From positions 186,001-250,000 of the forward strand of contig CBDFFJ010000005.1 in assembly GCA_965246765.1 (NCBI GenBank): DNA of 64,000 nt, in the 5' to 3' direction. The position numbers and the translations under genes are program-made. The stretch is from UBA1952 sp965246765 (GTDB taxonomy: Bacteria; Bacteroidota; Bacteroidia; Chitinophagales; Chitinophagaceae). Of this stretch, positions 25,394 through 32,864 are shown in pieces. Under the pieces are notes generated by a model. It was not told where the DNA came from. It worked only from the letters and a program-made list of their open reading frames with translations, and searched no databases. Positions within the stretch are counted from its first letter, which is position 1; every line of letters starts with the position of its first letter.

Positions 25394-26637
25394 CGGTTCC
25401 AGTAATTAACCTGATTAATGATTTGCATGCGGCTGATGCGGTTCTGCGTCAGCAGCGTCTTTGCGGTGAGATAGTTGCTGATAGCAATCACGAAATCCGG
25501 TATGCGCGCATCGCCGGTTTGCAGCAGCTTTTCATTCACCTCAATCAATCCTTTGGCGTAAGTAATCTGCGCCTCAATGTCGCTCAGCAAAGATTGCGTG
25601 GCCGATAGCTGTTGCAGGGCTCCGGAAATCTGCTGATTGTACTGGCGGATGAAAAATTCCTGGTAGCCCTGCCGCGTATCTTCCTGCAAAGCGATTTGCC
25701 CCAGCGAGAGCTTGCGCCTGCCGCCATCGTAAATCGGAAGGTTAATAGAAAAGCCGCCGCTCGTACCGAAGTTGTTGTAAAACGTATTGAGCTGCGTCGT
25801 GTTGTAGCCCGCATCGGCAAACACGCCGAGCTTCGGGCGATAAGCAAGGTTGATGAGCTTCGCTTCGTTCAGGAGCCGCAGGCTATCCAGCGCATAGCGC
25901 CGGAAGAATGCCGAGCTAAGGTTATTGGCAAATAGCTGTACATCCATCTGCGGCAACATGAGCGTCTTCTCAAACGCAGCTGTATCCACAATGCCGCAGA
26001 GGTAGTTCAGCGTAGCGAAGTCGGTCTGGTATTGAATACGAAGCTGGCGCAGTTGCAGGTCTTGCTGCTTCTGCGTTACAAGGAAGGTGAGGTAATCCGT
26101 TTGGCGGTAGATGTTGTTCTGCGTAAGGCTTTTCAGGATGGTGCCTTCGTTTTGCAAGAGGCGATTGATTTCTTCATTTGCCTGCAATAATTGCTGGTCG
26201 CCATAAGCGGTGAGGTATTGCTGTGTGATTGTTCGCGTTAAATCCTGCTCTGCAATAAGCGAGGTATTGCGCACCGAATCGCTTGCCAATCGCACTGCGC
26301 GGAACTGCGTATTCAGATTGTCGCGGCCAACAAAAGTCTTATTTGCATTGACGAGTGTACTGTATTGCCCGCCATTTGTGGCTGTGGGGTCGTAGCCGAA
26401 ATTGGGCAGCGTTGGAGCGTAAGAATTTGTACTTATCAGCGCCACCTGCGGCTTGTAAGATGCCCGGACTTTCTGGCTGTCAATGCTGTTGGATAACACA
26501 ACATTCCGGTACTCGCGCAGCAGCGGGCTATACTGTTTCACAGTCTGCACATAATCTTCCAGACGCACCGTTTGTGCTGCTACGACATTGTCGCAGGCGA
26601 ATAATGTGATGAACAGAATGCCCCAGATTTTCCTCAT
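25390..26637 (-). CDS. TolC-like outer-membrane efflux protein
   Basis: 415 residues with a signal peptide (MRKIWGILFITLFACDNVVAAQ). Two long helical halves contain repeats typical of the outer-membrane efflux protein family, for example VNEKLLQTGDARIPDFVIAI near the C-terminus. It forms the outer-membrane duct of the tripartite pump. It begins nine bases after the beta-propeller gene and overlaps the adaptor gene by four bases. Confidence 0.9.
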   Translation of the reverse strand: MRKIWGILFITLFACDNVVAAQTVRLEDYVQTVKQYSPLLREYRNVVLSNSIDSQKVRASYKPQVALISTNSYAPTLPNFGYDPTATNGGQYSTLVNANKTFVGRDNLNTQFRAVRLASDSVRNTSLIAEQDLTRTITQQYLTAYGDQQLLQANEEINRLLQNEGTILKSLTQNNIYRQTDYLTFLVTQKQQDLQLRQLRIQYQTDFATLNYLCGIVDTAAFEKTLMLPQMDVQLFANNLSSAFFRRYALDSLRLLNEAKLINLAYRPKLGVFADAGYNTTQLNTFYNNFGTSGGFSINLPIYDGGRRKLSLGQIALQEDTRQGYQEFFIRQYNQQISGALQQLSATQSLLSDIEAQITYAKGLIEVNEKLLQTGDARIPDFVIAISNYLTAKTLLTQNRISRMQIINQVNYWNR

Positions 26638-26646
26638 GCGGCTTCC

Positions 26647-27645
26647 TTATTTGCTCTTCCCTATTACAAGCACCTCAAAAGTTCCGGGAATCATTTTCGG
26701 GCGTTCCTTAGAGGCTTCCAGCTGTGGTTCAAAGTCTGCAGTGGGCAGGTAGATAATATGGGTCGCCGGGTCAACAGCAATCGTTCTTGCGCCGCGCTTG
26801 GTAGGAATCGTTTCCATTTTGTAGCCGGTCTTTGCCGGATGAATAACGGTGAGTGTCCCGTCTCCATTTGACGCATAAGCCCAACTTCTATCGGCAACCA
26901 CGCCGTCGCAATGTTCGCCGATTGGCAATGTCCAGCGCTGCTTACCTGTTGCAGTTTCTAAGACAATTAATTTCTTGTTGCCGCAGCCTACAAAAAGAAA
27001 ATGCCCTTCTCCATCCATCGCCAATCCGGCAGGCTCATCTCCGCCTTGCAGCGAATAGCGGGCTACGATTTTCATCGTAACCGTATTAAGCACCGCTACT
27101 TCATTCTTGTCCTCTACATTAATGAACACCTTTCCCTTGCCATCACTCACACTTGCCTCCGGCTTGCCGCCGAGCGGAACCGTAGCAAGCACCTTATTTG
27201 TAACCGCATCAATAATCGTAAGGTCGTTGCTGCGGCCATTACCTACGACCAGCTTCTTTGAAAAAGCATCGTAGCACATCGCATCAGGATTCTCACCCGT
27301 GCGGATGCTGTCAGTTACGACATTGGTTTTCGCGTCAAAAACAAAAACGTTGTTGAGTCTCCCGTTAGAAATAAATCCTTTGCCCAATTCCGGCGCAAAT
27401 GCAATCCCATGCACGCCAATTGTACCCTTTATCACGCCGGTTGAATCGCCCGTTGTCTTGTTCAGGATGTTCACCTGTGTGCCGTGCGAGACGTAGATGT
27501 TTGGAGAAAGTGGCGAGACAGCGATGTAATCCCAGCCACCGCCGCTTTGGATATGGAAGGTTTTCCGGACTTCATAGCCTGAAGTCTGTGCCTGGATGCT
27601 GTCCATAGTCAATAGACAAAGAGCCACGCTGATTATTTGCTTCAT
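26647..27645 (-). CDS. Secreted YVTN/YncE-like beta-propeller protein
   Basis: 332 residues with a signal peptide (MKQIISVALCLLTMDSIQAQ). Repeating blades of about 40 residues contain patterns such as VFDAKTNVVTDSIRTGENPDAM and IIDAVTNKVLATVPLGGKPE, typical of YVTN-family propellers. It is the first gene of the efflux operon. Its role there is unknown; a periplasmic binding or scaffolding role is inference. The promoter should lie between 27646 and 27660, or transcription reads past the upstream terminator. Confidence 0.85.
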   Translation of the reverse strand: MKQIISVALCLLTMDSIQAQTSGYEVRKTFHIQSGGGWDYIAVSPLSPNIYVSHGTQVNILNKTTGDSTGVIKGTIGVHGIAFAPELGKGFISNGRLNNVFVFDAKTNVVTDSIRTGENPDAMCYDAFSKKLVVGNGRSNDLTIIDAVTNKVLATVPLGGKPEASVSDGKGKVFINVEDKNEVAVLNTVTMKIVARYSLQGGDEPAGLAMDGEGHFLFVGCGNKKLIVLETATGKQRWTLPIGEHCDGVVADRSWAYASNGDGTLTVIHPAKTGYKMETIPTKRGARTIAVDPATHIIYLPTADFEPQLEASKERPKMIPGTFEVLVIGKSK

Positions 27646-27660
27646 TGAATAAAATTTAAA

Positions 27661-27685
27661 ACGCCCTGTAGCATCTACAGGGCGT
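27661..27685 (-). terminator. Intrinsic terminator for the upstream T9SS gene
   Basis: ACGCCCTGTAG (27661-27671) pairs with CTACAGGGCGT (27675-27685) around CAT. On the minus strand the hairpin is followed by TTTAAATTTTATT. It separates the T9SS gene from the efflux operon. Confidence 0.75.
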
Positions 27686-27755
27686 AAAAGTATCGGGCAA
27701 TTCTGTTTGAATCCTGAAGCAGATAGGCCTTGCGCCGTATTCTGAGAGCGAAAGA

Positions 27756-28973
27756 CTACTTCTTTGTAAATATCATTTTAGTGATGCTGTCCCCATTTGC
27801 CGGTGATATGGTCAGGGTATAGTTTCCTGCCGGCAATGCTTTTACAGCGACGTAGCCCGCACCGGACGCCAGCTTGCCTTCAAGCAATACCTGACCAGTC
27901 ATGCCTGTAATGAGATACGATGCTTCCGTGACCATCCCATCAATGTGCAGCATATCAGCTACCGGATTCGGATAAGCGGTTATCGCTCCGCTTTTCAAAA
28001 GGCCATTTACTGCCGTGCTTGATTGTGTCAGATTCCGGTTGCAGACGTAGAACGACGCAGGAATGGAATTGGTCACCTCGCAAGAGACAAGAAAGCGGTT
28101 GCCGGGAAAAAAGGTGATGCCCTCGGTTTGCCATTCCACGCCATTGTTGATTTCCACGCGGCGCTTGTTGCCCGTGAAGAATGAATCTGCTTTATAGTCG
28201 TTCAGAAACCAAATAAAGGAATTAAGGTGACCGCTGAGGTAGCCGATGAGGACTACCTCTTTGGTGGCAGGATTGTAGGCAGCATCGGTAATTAGTCCGC
28301 CCGCTGCAAAGCTTGTGTACGGACTCACAGCGTACGTCCCCGGCGTCTTCGGCATCTTGTAAACGCGGGTACGACTGTCGCCCCGGTCTTTTGTAAAGAG
28401 GTATAGCGAGTCGCGAATGGAAATCATGGCTTCGCAATCAAAGTTGTGCGTGCTGCTGGAAGCAAAGCTCGTCTGGTCGGTATAGGAGAACGAAATGGCC
28501 TGAGCATTGACATGCACGACAGCGGCAGTCGTAATATCGGCTTTGGCAACCTTCAGAATTTTCAGGTCGGTGCGTGTGCCGTTATTATTCCCTGTATTGC
28601 CGACGTAGATAAAGGCGCTGTCCGCCGTGATATTCTCCCAATCGGTGTTTGGAAAGTTGTCAATGAAAACCGTTTGCAGGATAGCGCCGGTGGCGGTATC
28701 TACGCTGAAAAAGCTGGCTGGATTACCGCTGTCATTATGCGTCCAAAGCTTGCCATCGCTCCAGATAAGGCCGGAAGACTCCGGCACGCCCGAGCCAAAG
28801 GCCGCTCGCAGGGCCGGATTGTAGTGCGTAGCCGCATAAAGGCACGAGCCGTCATTGCTGGTAGCTGATGGATTGTAGTTGGTTGCCGTTGGGTCGGTGC
28901 AGCCGCCTTGCGCATTTGCATTGCCCGGAAGGGCGAATAAGAGAATAGCGAAGAGTGCAATAAATGAACGCAT
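27756..28973 (-). CDS. T9SS-sorted secreted protein, esterase/propeller-like body
   Basis: 405 residues from the ATG at 28973, which gives a clean signal peptide (MRSFIALFAILLFALPGNAN). A CTDPTATNYNPSATSNDGSC repeat follows, a cysteine-flanked acidic motif common in Bacteroidota surface proteins. The body (SSGLIWSDGKLWTHNDSGNP, YVGNTGNNNGTRTDLKILKV) looks like a beta-propeller. The C-terminus is a type A T9SS sorting domain beginning AYPNPVADMLHIDG and ending in a basic FTKK. It is exported through the type IX system and anchored or released. Function otherwise unknown. Confidence 0.8.
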   Translation of the reverse strand: MRSFIALFAILLFALPGNANAQGGCTDPTATNYNPSATSNDGSCLYAATHYNPALRAAFGSGVPESSGLIWSDGKLWTHNDSGNPASFFSVDTATGAILQTVFIDNFPNTDWENITADSAFIYVGNTGNNNGTRTDLKILKVAKADITTAAVVHVNAQAISFSYTDQTSFASSSTHNFDCEAMISIRDSLYLFTKDRGDSRTRVYKMPKTPGTYAVSPYTSFAAGGLITDAAYNPATKEVVLIGYLSGHLNSFIWFLNDYKADSFFTGNKRRVEINNGVEWQTEGITFFPGNRFLVSCEVTNSIPASFYVCNRNLTQSSTAVNGLLKSGAITAYPNPVADMLHIDGMVTEASYLITGMTGQVLLEGKLASGAGYVAVKALPAGNYTLTISPANGDSITKMIFTKK

Positions 28974-29170
28974 GATTGTCGGTGGCAAAAAGCCTCGTTA
29001 GGTTATGAATGAAGTCGGGAAGCCGGGTGCTATGCTATCGGCTATTGACAGGACGTAAAAGTCCCCGAAGCATATGGCCGGAGCGTTAAGATTCAATGAT
29101 GAATCCATTACCGGCGCTTCACGTTTGCATCATCATTCATGCTGCTAACAGTGCGATGATGTTGGGCAAA

Positions 29171-29178
29171 TAGGTTTG
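29171..29178 (+). promoter_or_regulatory. TAnnTTTG promoter box
   Basis: TAGGTTTG matches the Bacteroidota -7 consensus exactly, 21 bases before the ATG at 29200. No convincing -33 element was found. Confidence 0.4.
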
Positions 29179-29199
29179 TCAAAACCAAAACCAAACACG

Positions 29200-30138
29200 A
29201 TGAAAAAAACATTACTCGCTATCGCGGCGCTGGGCTTTACGGTGCAAGCGGGAGCCGCACCGAAAGTGATTCACTTCTGGCATTTTAATAACCTTACAGG
29301 CGCGTACCGCAATCCCGGCATTCCCGACCTCAAGGCATCTTTCTCAGCGATAGATACTAACAAGGCGGTTATCGCTTACAAGCTTGTGACAGGCGCGTCC
29401 GCCGCCTACGCGGGCTATATTGACAACGTTGCGGGCACTGACACCAATACGCGTCTTGGCATAACTGCTACCACCAACAATGCGCTTCGTTTCCGCAACC
29501 CGAGCGACAGCGCATACATGCAGATTTACATTCCGACTAAGGGCTATCGCAACATTGTGATGAGCTACGTGCTGCAAAGCTCCAGCACTACCTCGGGAAT
29601 GCTCACTCAGAATTTTGACTACAGCATTGACAGCGGCGCGACATGGAAAACGTCCGGCCTCAACATCAACACGCTGGATGTATCGCAGGCGAAATATCAG
29701 GGCAGCAATTGGGGGCTTGTCAGCATCAATTTCAGCGCGGACACTGCAGGCACAAACAATAATAACAGGCTTGTTTTCCGAATCAAATTTGCCGGGAATA
29801 CTTCCGGCACATCCGGCAACAATCGCTTTGATAATGTTGTCGTAGAAGGCGACAGCATTATCGTAACAAGCGGTGGTGGCGTAGGCGTTAAGCCTTTGAC
29901 CGGCACATCTGCTGCACAGGCTTATCCCAATCCGGTGCGTGAATCTTTGACGCTGGAATGCGGCGTCGGTAACAAAATGATTCGCATCGCAAACAGCTAT
30001 GGCCAGGTCGTCCGCGCATTCAGCACGACTGAAGCGAAAGTTTCTTTTGATGTGGTAACGCTGCCTGCAGGCCGTTATTTTATTTCCATCCAGAATGATG
30101 GCTCACTACAACAAACGCTGAGCTTTATCAAGGAATAG
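29200..30138 (+). CDS. T9SS-sorted secreted protein of unknown function
   Basis: 312 residues from ATG 29200 (MKKTLLAIAALGFTVQAGAA, signal peptide). The body opens VIHFWHFNN and contains a jelly-roll-like stretch (RNIVMSYVLQSSST, FDYSIDSGATWKTSGLN), often seen in Bacteroidota surface proteins that carry lamin-tail or nuclease modules, but no catalytic motif is visible here. The C-terminus AYPNPVRESLTLE to FIKE is a T9SS type A sorting domain. A strong intrinsic terminator follows. Confidence 0.8.
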   Translation: MKKTLLAIAALGFTVQAGAAPKVIHFWHFNNLTGAYRNPGIPDLKASFSAIDTNKAVIAYKLVTGASAAYAGYIDNVAGTDTNTRLGITATTNNALRFRNPSDSAYMQIYIPTKGYRNIVMSYVLQSSSTTSGMLTQNFDYSIDSGATWKTSGLNINTLDVSQAKYQGSNWGLVSINFSADTAGTNNNNRLVFRIKFAGNTSGTSGNNRFDNVVVEGDSIIVTSGGGVGVKPLTGTSAAQAYPNPVRESLTLECGVGNKMIRIANSYGQVVRAFSTTEAKVSFDVVTLPAGRYFISIQNDGSLQQTLSFIKE

Positions 30139-30165
30139 CCGCAGCAGATATTCTCCGCAGGATGA

Positions 30166-30196
30166 AAGCCGCATTCAAAAAAGATGCGGCTTTTTT
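30166..30196 (+). terminator. Intrinsic terminator
   Basis: AAGCCGCAT (30166-30174) pairs with ATGCGGCTT (30184-30192) around an A-rich nine-base loop, followed by further T (30193-30196). Confidence 0.9.
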
Positions 30197-30234
30197 GTGC
30201 GGTGGAAGGACTCTTAGCGAAGAATTCATCGCCG

Positions 30235-30242
30235 TATATTTG
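30235..30242 (+). promoter_or_regulatory. TAnnTTTG promoter box
   Basis: TATATTTG matches the Bacteroidota -7 consensus exactly, 25 bases before the ATG at 30268. No clear -33 element. Confidence 0.45.
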
Positions 30243-30267
30243 GCAGCACTCAAATTCACCACATCTT

Positions 30268-31344
30268 ATGAACGCTTCATCAACTGAACTTCAATGTCCG
30301 AAGTGCGGCTCTGCACAGCTCACCACCAATAAAAAAGGGTTTAGTGGGAAAAAGGCTGTAGTGGGTGCAGTACTCACGGGCGGCATTGGGCTTTTAGCCG
30401 GAACATTGGGAAGTAATAAAGTGAAGATAACATGCCTTTCATGTGGGAAGGTTTTTGCGCCTGGGCAAGGAAAAACGGTAAGCATAAATACAACTCCTAC
30501 GGTGGTAGTTGTTCCGACAGTTCAGCAGAAAATTGAAATGGGTAATGACAATATTGACGAGAGAATCATTCAGATTAATCAATCGCGAGGTTTACTGGAC
30601 GCAGTAAAGTTTTGCCAGGATGCAAAAGGCTTAGGATTGGGTGATGCAGCTGAATATGTTCGTAAACTTATTGGTCAGCATGGTCAAGCATCTATTGCTG
30701 AGAATGCAAGTTTTCAACAGCCTGAATCTACCTTTCCAATTACGCGGGCTAATCAAAGTGCTGGTTTTAAAAGTCAAACCCCACTGTCAAAGAAGTCTTC
30801 TACAGGTAAAAAGGTTCTTATTGGAATAGGTGCCTTACTCATCATTGGCTTTATTGGCTCTTCAATTGAAAAGAACAAAGACAATTCTGATTCATCAGGT
30901 TCGGAATCTTCAACTTCGTCCCATGATGTTCCAACATATCAATCGGCACTGCCAACATCAACATCAACTTCTACTCCGAAAAGTTATCCTTACGAATACA
31001 TTACTGGTAAAAATGAAGAGCGCAAGCTTGATGGCAAAATGAACACGCTTAAGGTGTACTTCGCTAAGAAACCGGTTGACAGGAATTTGCTGATTGATTT
31101 TTGCTTAAATAAAAAAGGTGAATGGGAGAATGGAGTTATAAACACAATCGTATTCTTTGACAATAAAAAGTTTGCGAAGCTTCCTAAGAATCCTGTAAGT
31201 GCCGGCTATATTGATGAGAGGCAATTAAGGCATATCGTCGCGCAATATGACAATACCAGCTTTAATGGTTATAGAAAGTTGACTGTTTATGCTGATAATG
31301 CTTGGAGCTCATCACCAGAGCAGATTGACCTAAGGGATAGATAG
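30268..31344 (+). CDS. Zinc-ribbon protein with L7/L12-like segment and one membrane helix
   Basis: 358 residues. The N-terminus has a zinc ribbon: CPKCGSAQ and, about 40 residues later, CLSCGKVF, separated by a Gly-rich hydrophobic stretch (VVGAVLTGGIGLLAGTLGS). GLLDAVKFCQDAKGLGLGDA resembles the ribosomal L7/L12 C-terminal fold. A membrane helix follows (VLIGIGALLIIGFIGSSI), then a Ser/Thr-rich linker and a C-terminal domain of unknown type. It is more A+T-rich than its neighbours, which may mean recent transfer. ATG 30268 is preferred to an upstream in-frame start at 30184 within the terminator. Confidence 0.7.
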   Translation: MNASSTELQCPKCGSAQLTTNKKGFSGKKAVVGAVLTGGIGLLAGTLGSNKVKITCLSCGKVFAPGQGKTVSINTTPTVVVVPTVQQKIEMGNDNIDERIIQINQSRGLLDAVKFCQDAKGLGLGDAAEYVRKLIGQHGQASIAENASFQQPESTFPITRANQSAGFKSQTPLSKKSSTGKKVLIGIGALLIIGFIGSSIEKNKDNSDSSGSESSTSSHDVPTYQSALPTSTSTSTPKSYPYEYITGKNEERKLDGKMNTLKVYFAKKPVDRNLLIDFCLNKKGEWENGVINTIVFFDNKKFAKLPKNPVSAGYIDERQLRHIVAQYDNTSFNGYRKLTVYADNAWSSSPEQIDLRDR

Positions 31345-31383
31345 AGCGCATAATTCATTGCGCCGACACGCTGGCGCACAAAA

Positions 31384-31418
31384 AAGAGGCGGTCTCATTG
31401 TTCATGAGACCGCCTCTT
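31384..31418. terminator. Bidirectional terminator between convergent genes
   Basis: A perfect 15-bp stem (31384-31398 with 31404-31418) around TGTTC. On the minus strand a run of six T including the stem base follows (TCTTTTTTG). It serves the minus-strand lipoprotein gene and probably also the plus-strand gene. Confidence 0.9.
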
Positions 31419-31435
31419 CTATTAAAAACTAACGC

Positions 31436-32845
31436 TTAGTGCTGATTGCCGGAGCCATCCACAGGGAAGGCACCCAAGTCAATGCTCGGTGCAGTAATGG
31501 TAGCTTTCAGCGCAGGCGTGGTAAGAGCGCTCGTTGCATTGATGGGCGTAAAGGCTGTGTACCCCTTGCCAATAGCGGGTGAGCCTGTATTCAGATGGAA
31601 ATTGTAGTTGCCTACAAAGTTGTAAAGCGTCAGAGCACCTACTACAGGCAGCGGAAAGTTTACAAATTGCGGATTGTTTTTACCTACAAGTGCAGGCGCA
31701 TTGTAAACCTGTCCAAGTGTATAGCTATTCGGGTAGCCGGGATAGAATGAGGCCGGAGCCGGAATATCGCTGTCGATAGGCTTGGTGATGTGCGTAGGCG
31801 GGTAGAACATGTTCACAATAGAAAGGCTGTCGCCATAGCTGAGGTTGTTTCCATAATGGCAGTTGGCAGTATCCGCCTTTGGATTTTCCAGGATGCGCAA
31901 GCCGGTTCTGCAATTCACGAAGATGTTGTTGTAGGCATTTCCGCGCGCGCCTTCTTCATAATTCACGTTCGCGCCACGGTCGGGGTCAACGCTGCGGAAG
32001 CCACCCGTTATGTAGGTGTTGTTGTACATATTCACGTTCGTCTGCGTAGTGCCGTAGGTGCCTTTGTTGGACGCCTTCGTGCCGCCTTTCGCGGTACCTA
32101 CGATGAGGTTATACGCCATGTCGCCGACGGAAGAGTTCTTCACGTTGAAGCAGTCGCCATCGTTGTAAGCAATCTTCTCAGCCGTGTTGCGCATGATGTG
32201 GAATTTGCCGCCGTTCATCCGCACCGCGTCCGTCGTAGAGCCATAAATCCAGGAGTCTTCAAGGATTAAAATGCCGGCTGGATTTTGAAAGAAAATGTTG
32301 AAAAGATTAGCGCCGGTTGCATAGCCCACCGGTGGATTGCTCGCGCTTACAGTGCCGCCGGCAAAGTCCATGTGCGTCCATTTGATGTCCAGCAGGTCAG
32401 CAGTTTTGTCGCACTGAATGCCGCCCCACAGCTTTCCGGTCGGCTTCAATCCGGGGTCAGTGTTTGGGTCTTGCGGCGTGGTGAGCTTATAGGCAGAAGG
32501 ATTCTTGTCGGCGTCAATTCCGGTAATCCAATTGGGGTTCGCCTTCGTGCCCAAAGAGATAAAAGAACCTTTCACGTAAAGCTGCGCGGCAGGCGCAAGG
32601 GAGAGCAATTTCACACCGCTTTGCATCAGCAGCGTATCGCCGGCATTGACGATTACCTGGTCGTAGAAATAGTACGTCTTGCCGCTTACCATTGTGCCCT
32701 TTACAGAACCCTTTAGCGTGTCGCTGGTTAGGGTTTGACCAATCTGGATTTGCGGCTCCGAGATAGTCCCGTTGTCGCTCTTCTTGCACGAAGTGATGGC
32801 GAGCGTAGCTAATGCGATGGCTACGATTTGTTTTGTTTGTTTCAT
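31436..32845 (-). CDS. Lipoprotein with right-handed beta-helix body
   Basis: 469 residues. The N-terminus MKQTKQIVAIALATLAITSC is a lipoprotein signal with lipobox Cys20, followed by KKSDN. The body has turns typical of parallel beta-helix proteins (ILILEDSWIYGSTTDAVRMN, NAYNNIFVNCRTGLRI), similar to pectate-lyase-like folds, but no catalytic residues could be assigned. It starts 19 bases after the TonB-dependent receptor stop, so both are one operon. It may be the surface partner of that receptor in place of a SusD protein. Confidence 0.75.
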   Translation of the reverse strand: MKQTKQIVAIALATLAITSCKKSDNGTISEPQIQIGQTLTSDTLKGSVKGTMVSGKTYYFYDQVIVNAGDTLLMQSGVKLLSLAPAAQLYVKGSFISLGTKANPNWITGIDADKNPSAYKLTTPQDPNTDPGLKPTGKLWGGIQCDKTADLLDIKWTHMDFAGGTVSASNPPVGYATGANLFNIFFQNPAGILILEDSWIYGSTTDAVRMNGGKFHIMRNTAEKIAYNDGDCFNVKNSSVGDMAYNLIVGTAKGGTKASNKGTYGTTQTNVNMYNNTYITGGFRSVDPDRGANVNYEEGARGNAYNNIFVNCRTGLRILENPKADTANCHYGNNLSYGDSLSIVNMFYPPTHITKPIDSDIPAPASFYPGYPNSYTLGQVYNAPALVGKNNPQFVNFPLPVVGALTLYNFVGNYNFHLNTGSPAIGKGYTAFTPINATSALTTPALKATITAPSIDLGAFPVDGSGNQH

Positions 32846-32864
32846 GGTTGTTTGTATGTAGTGT

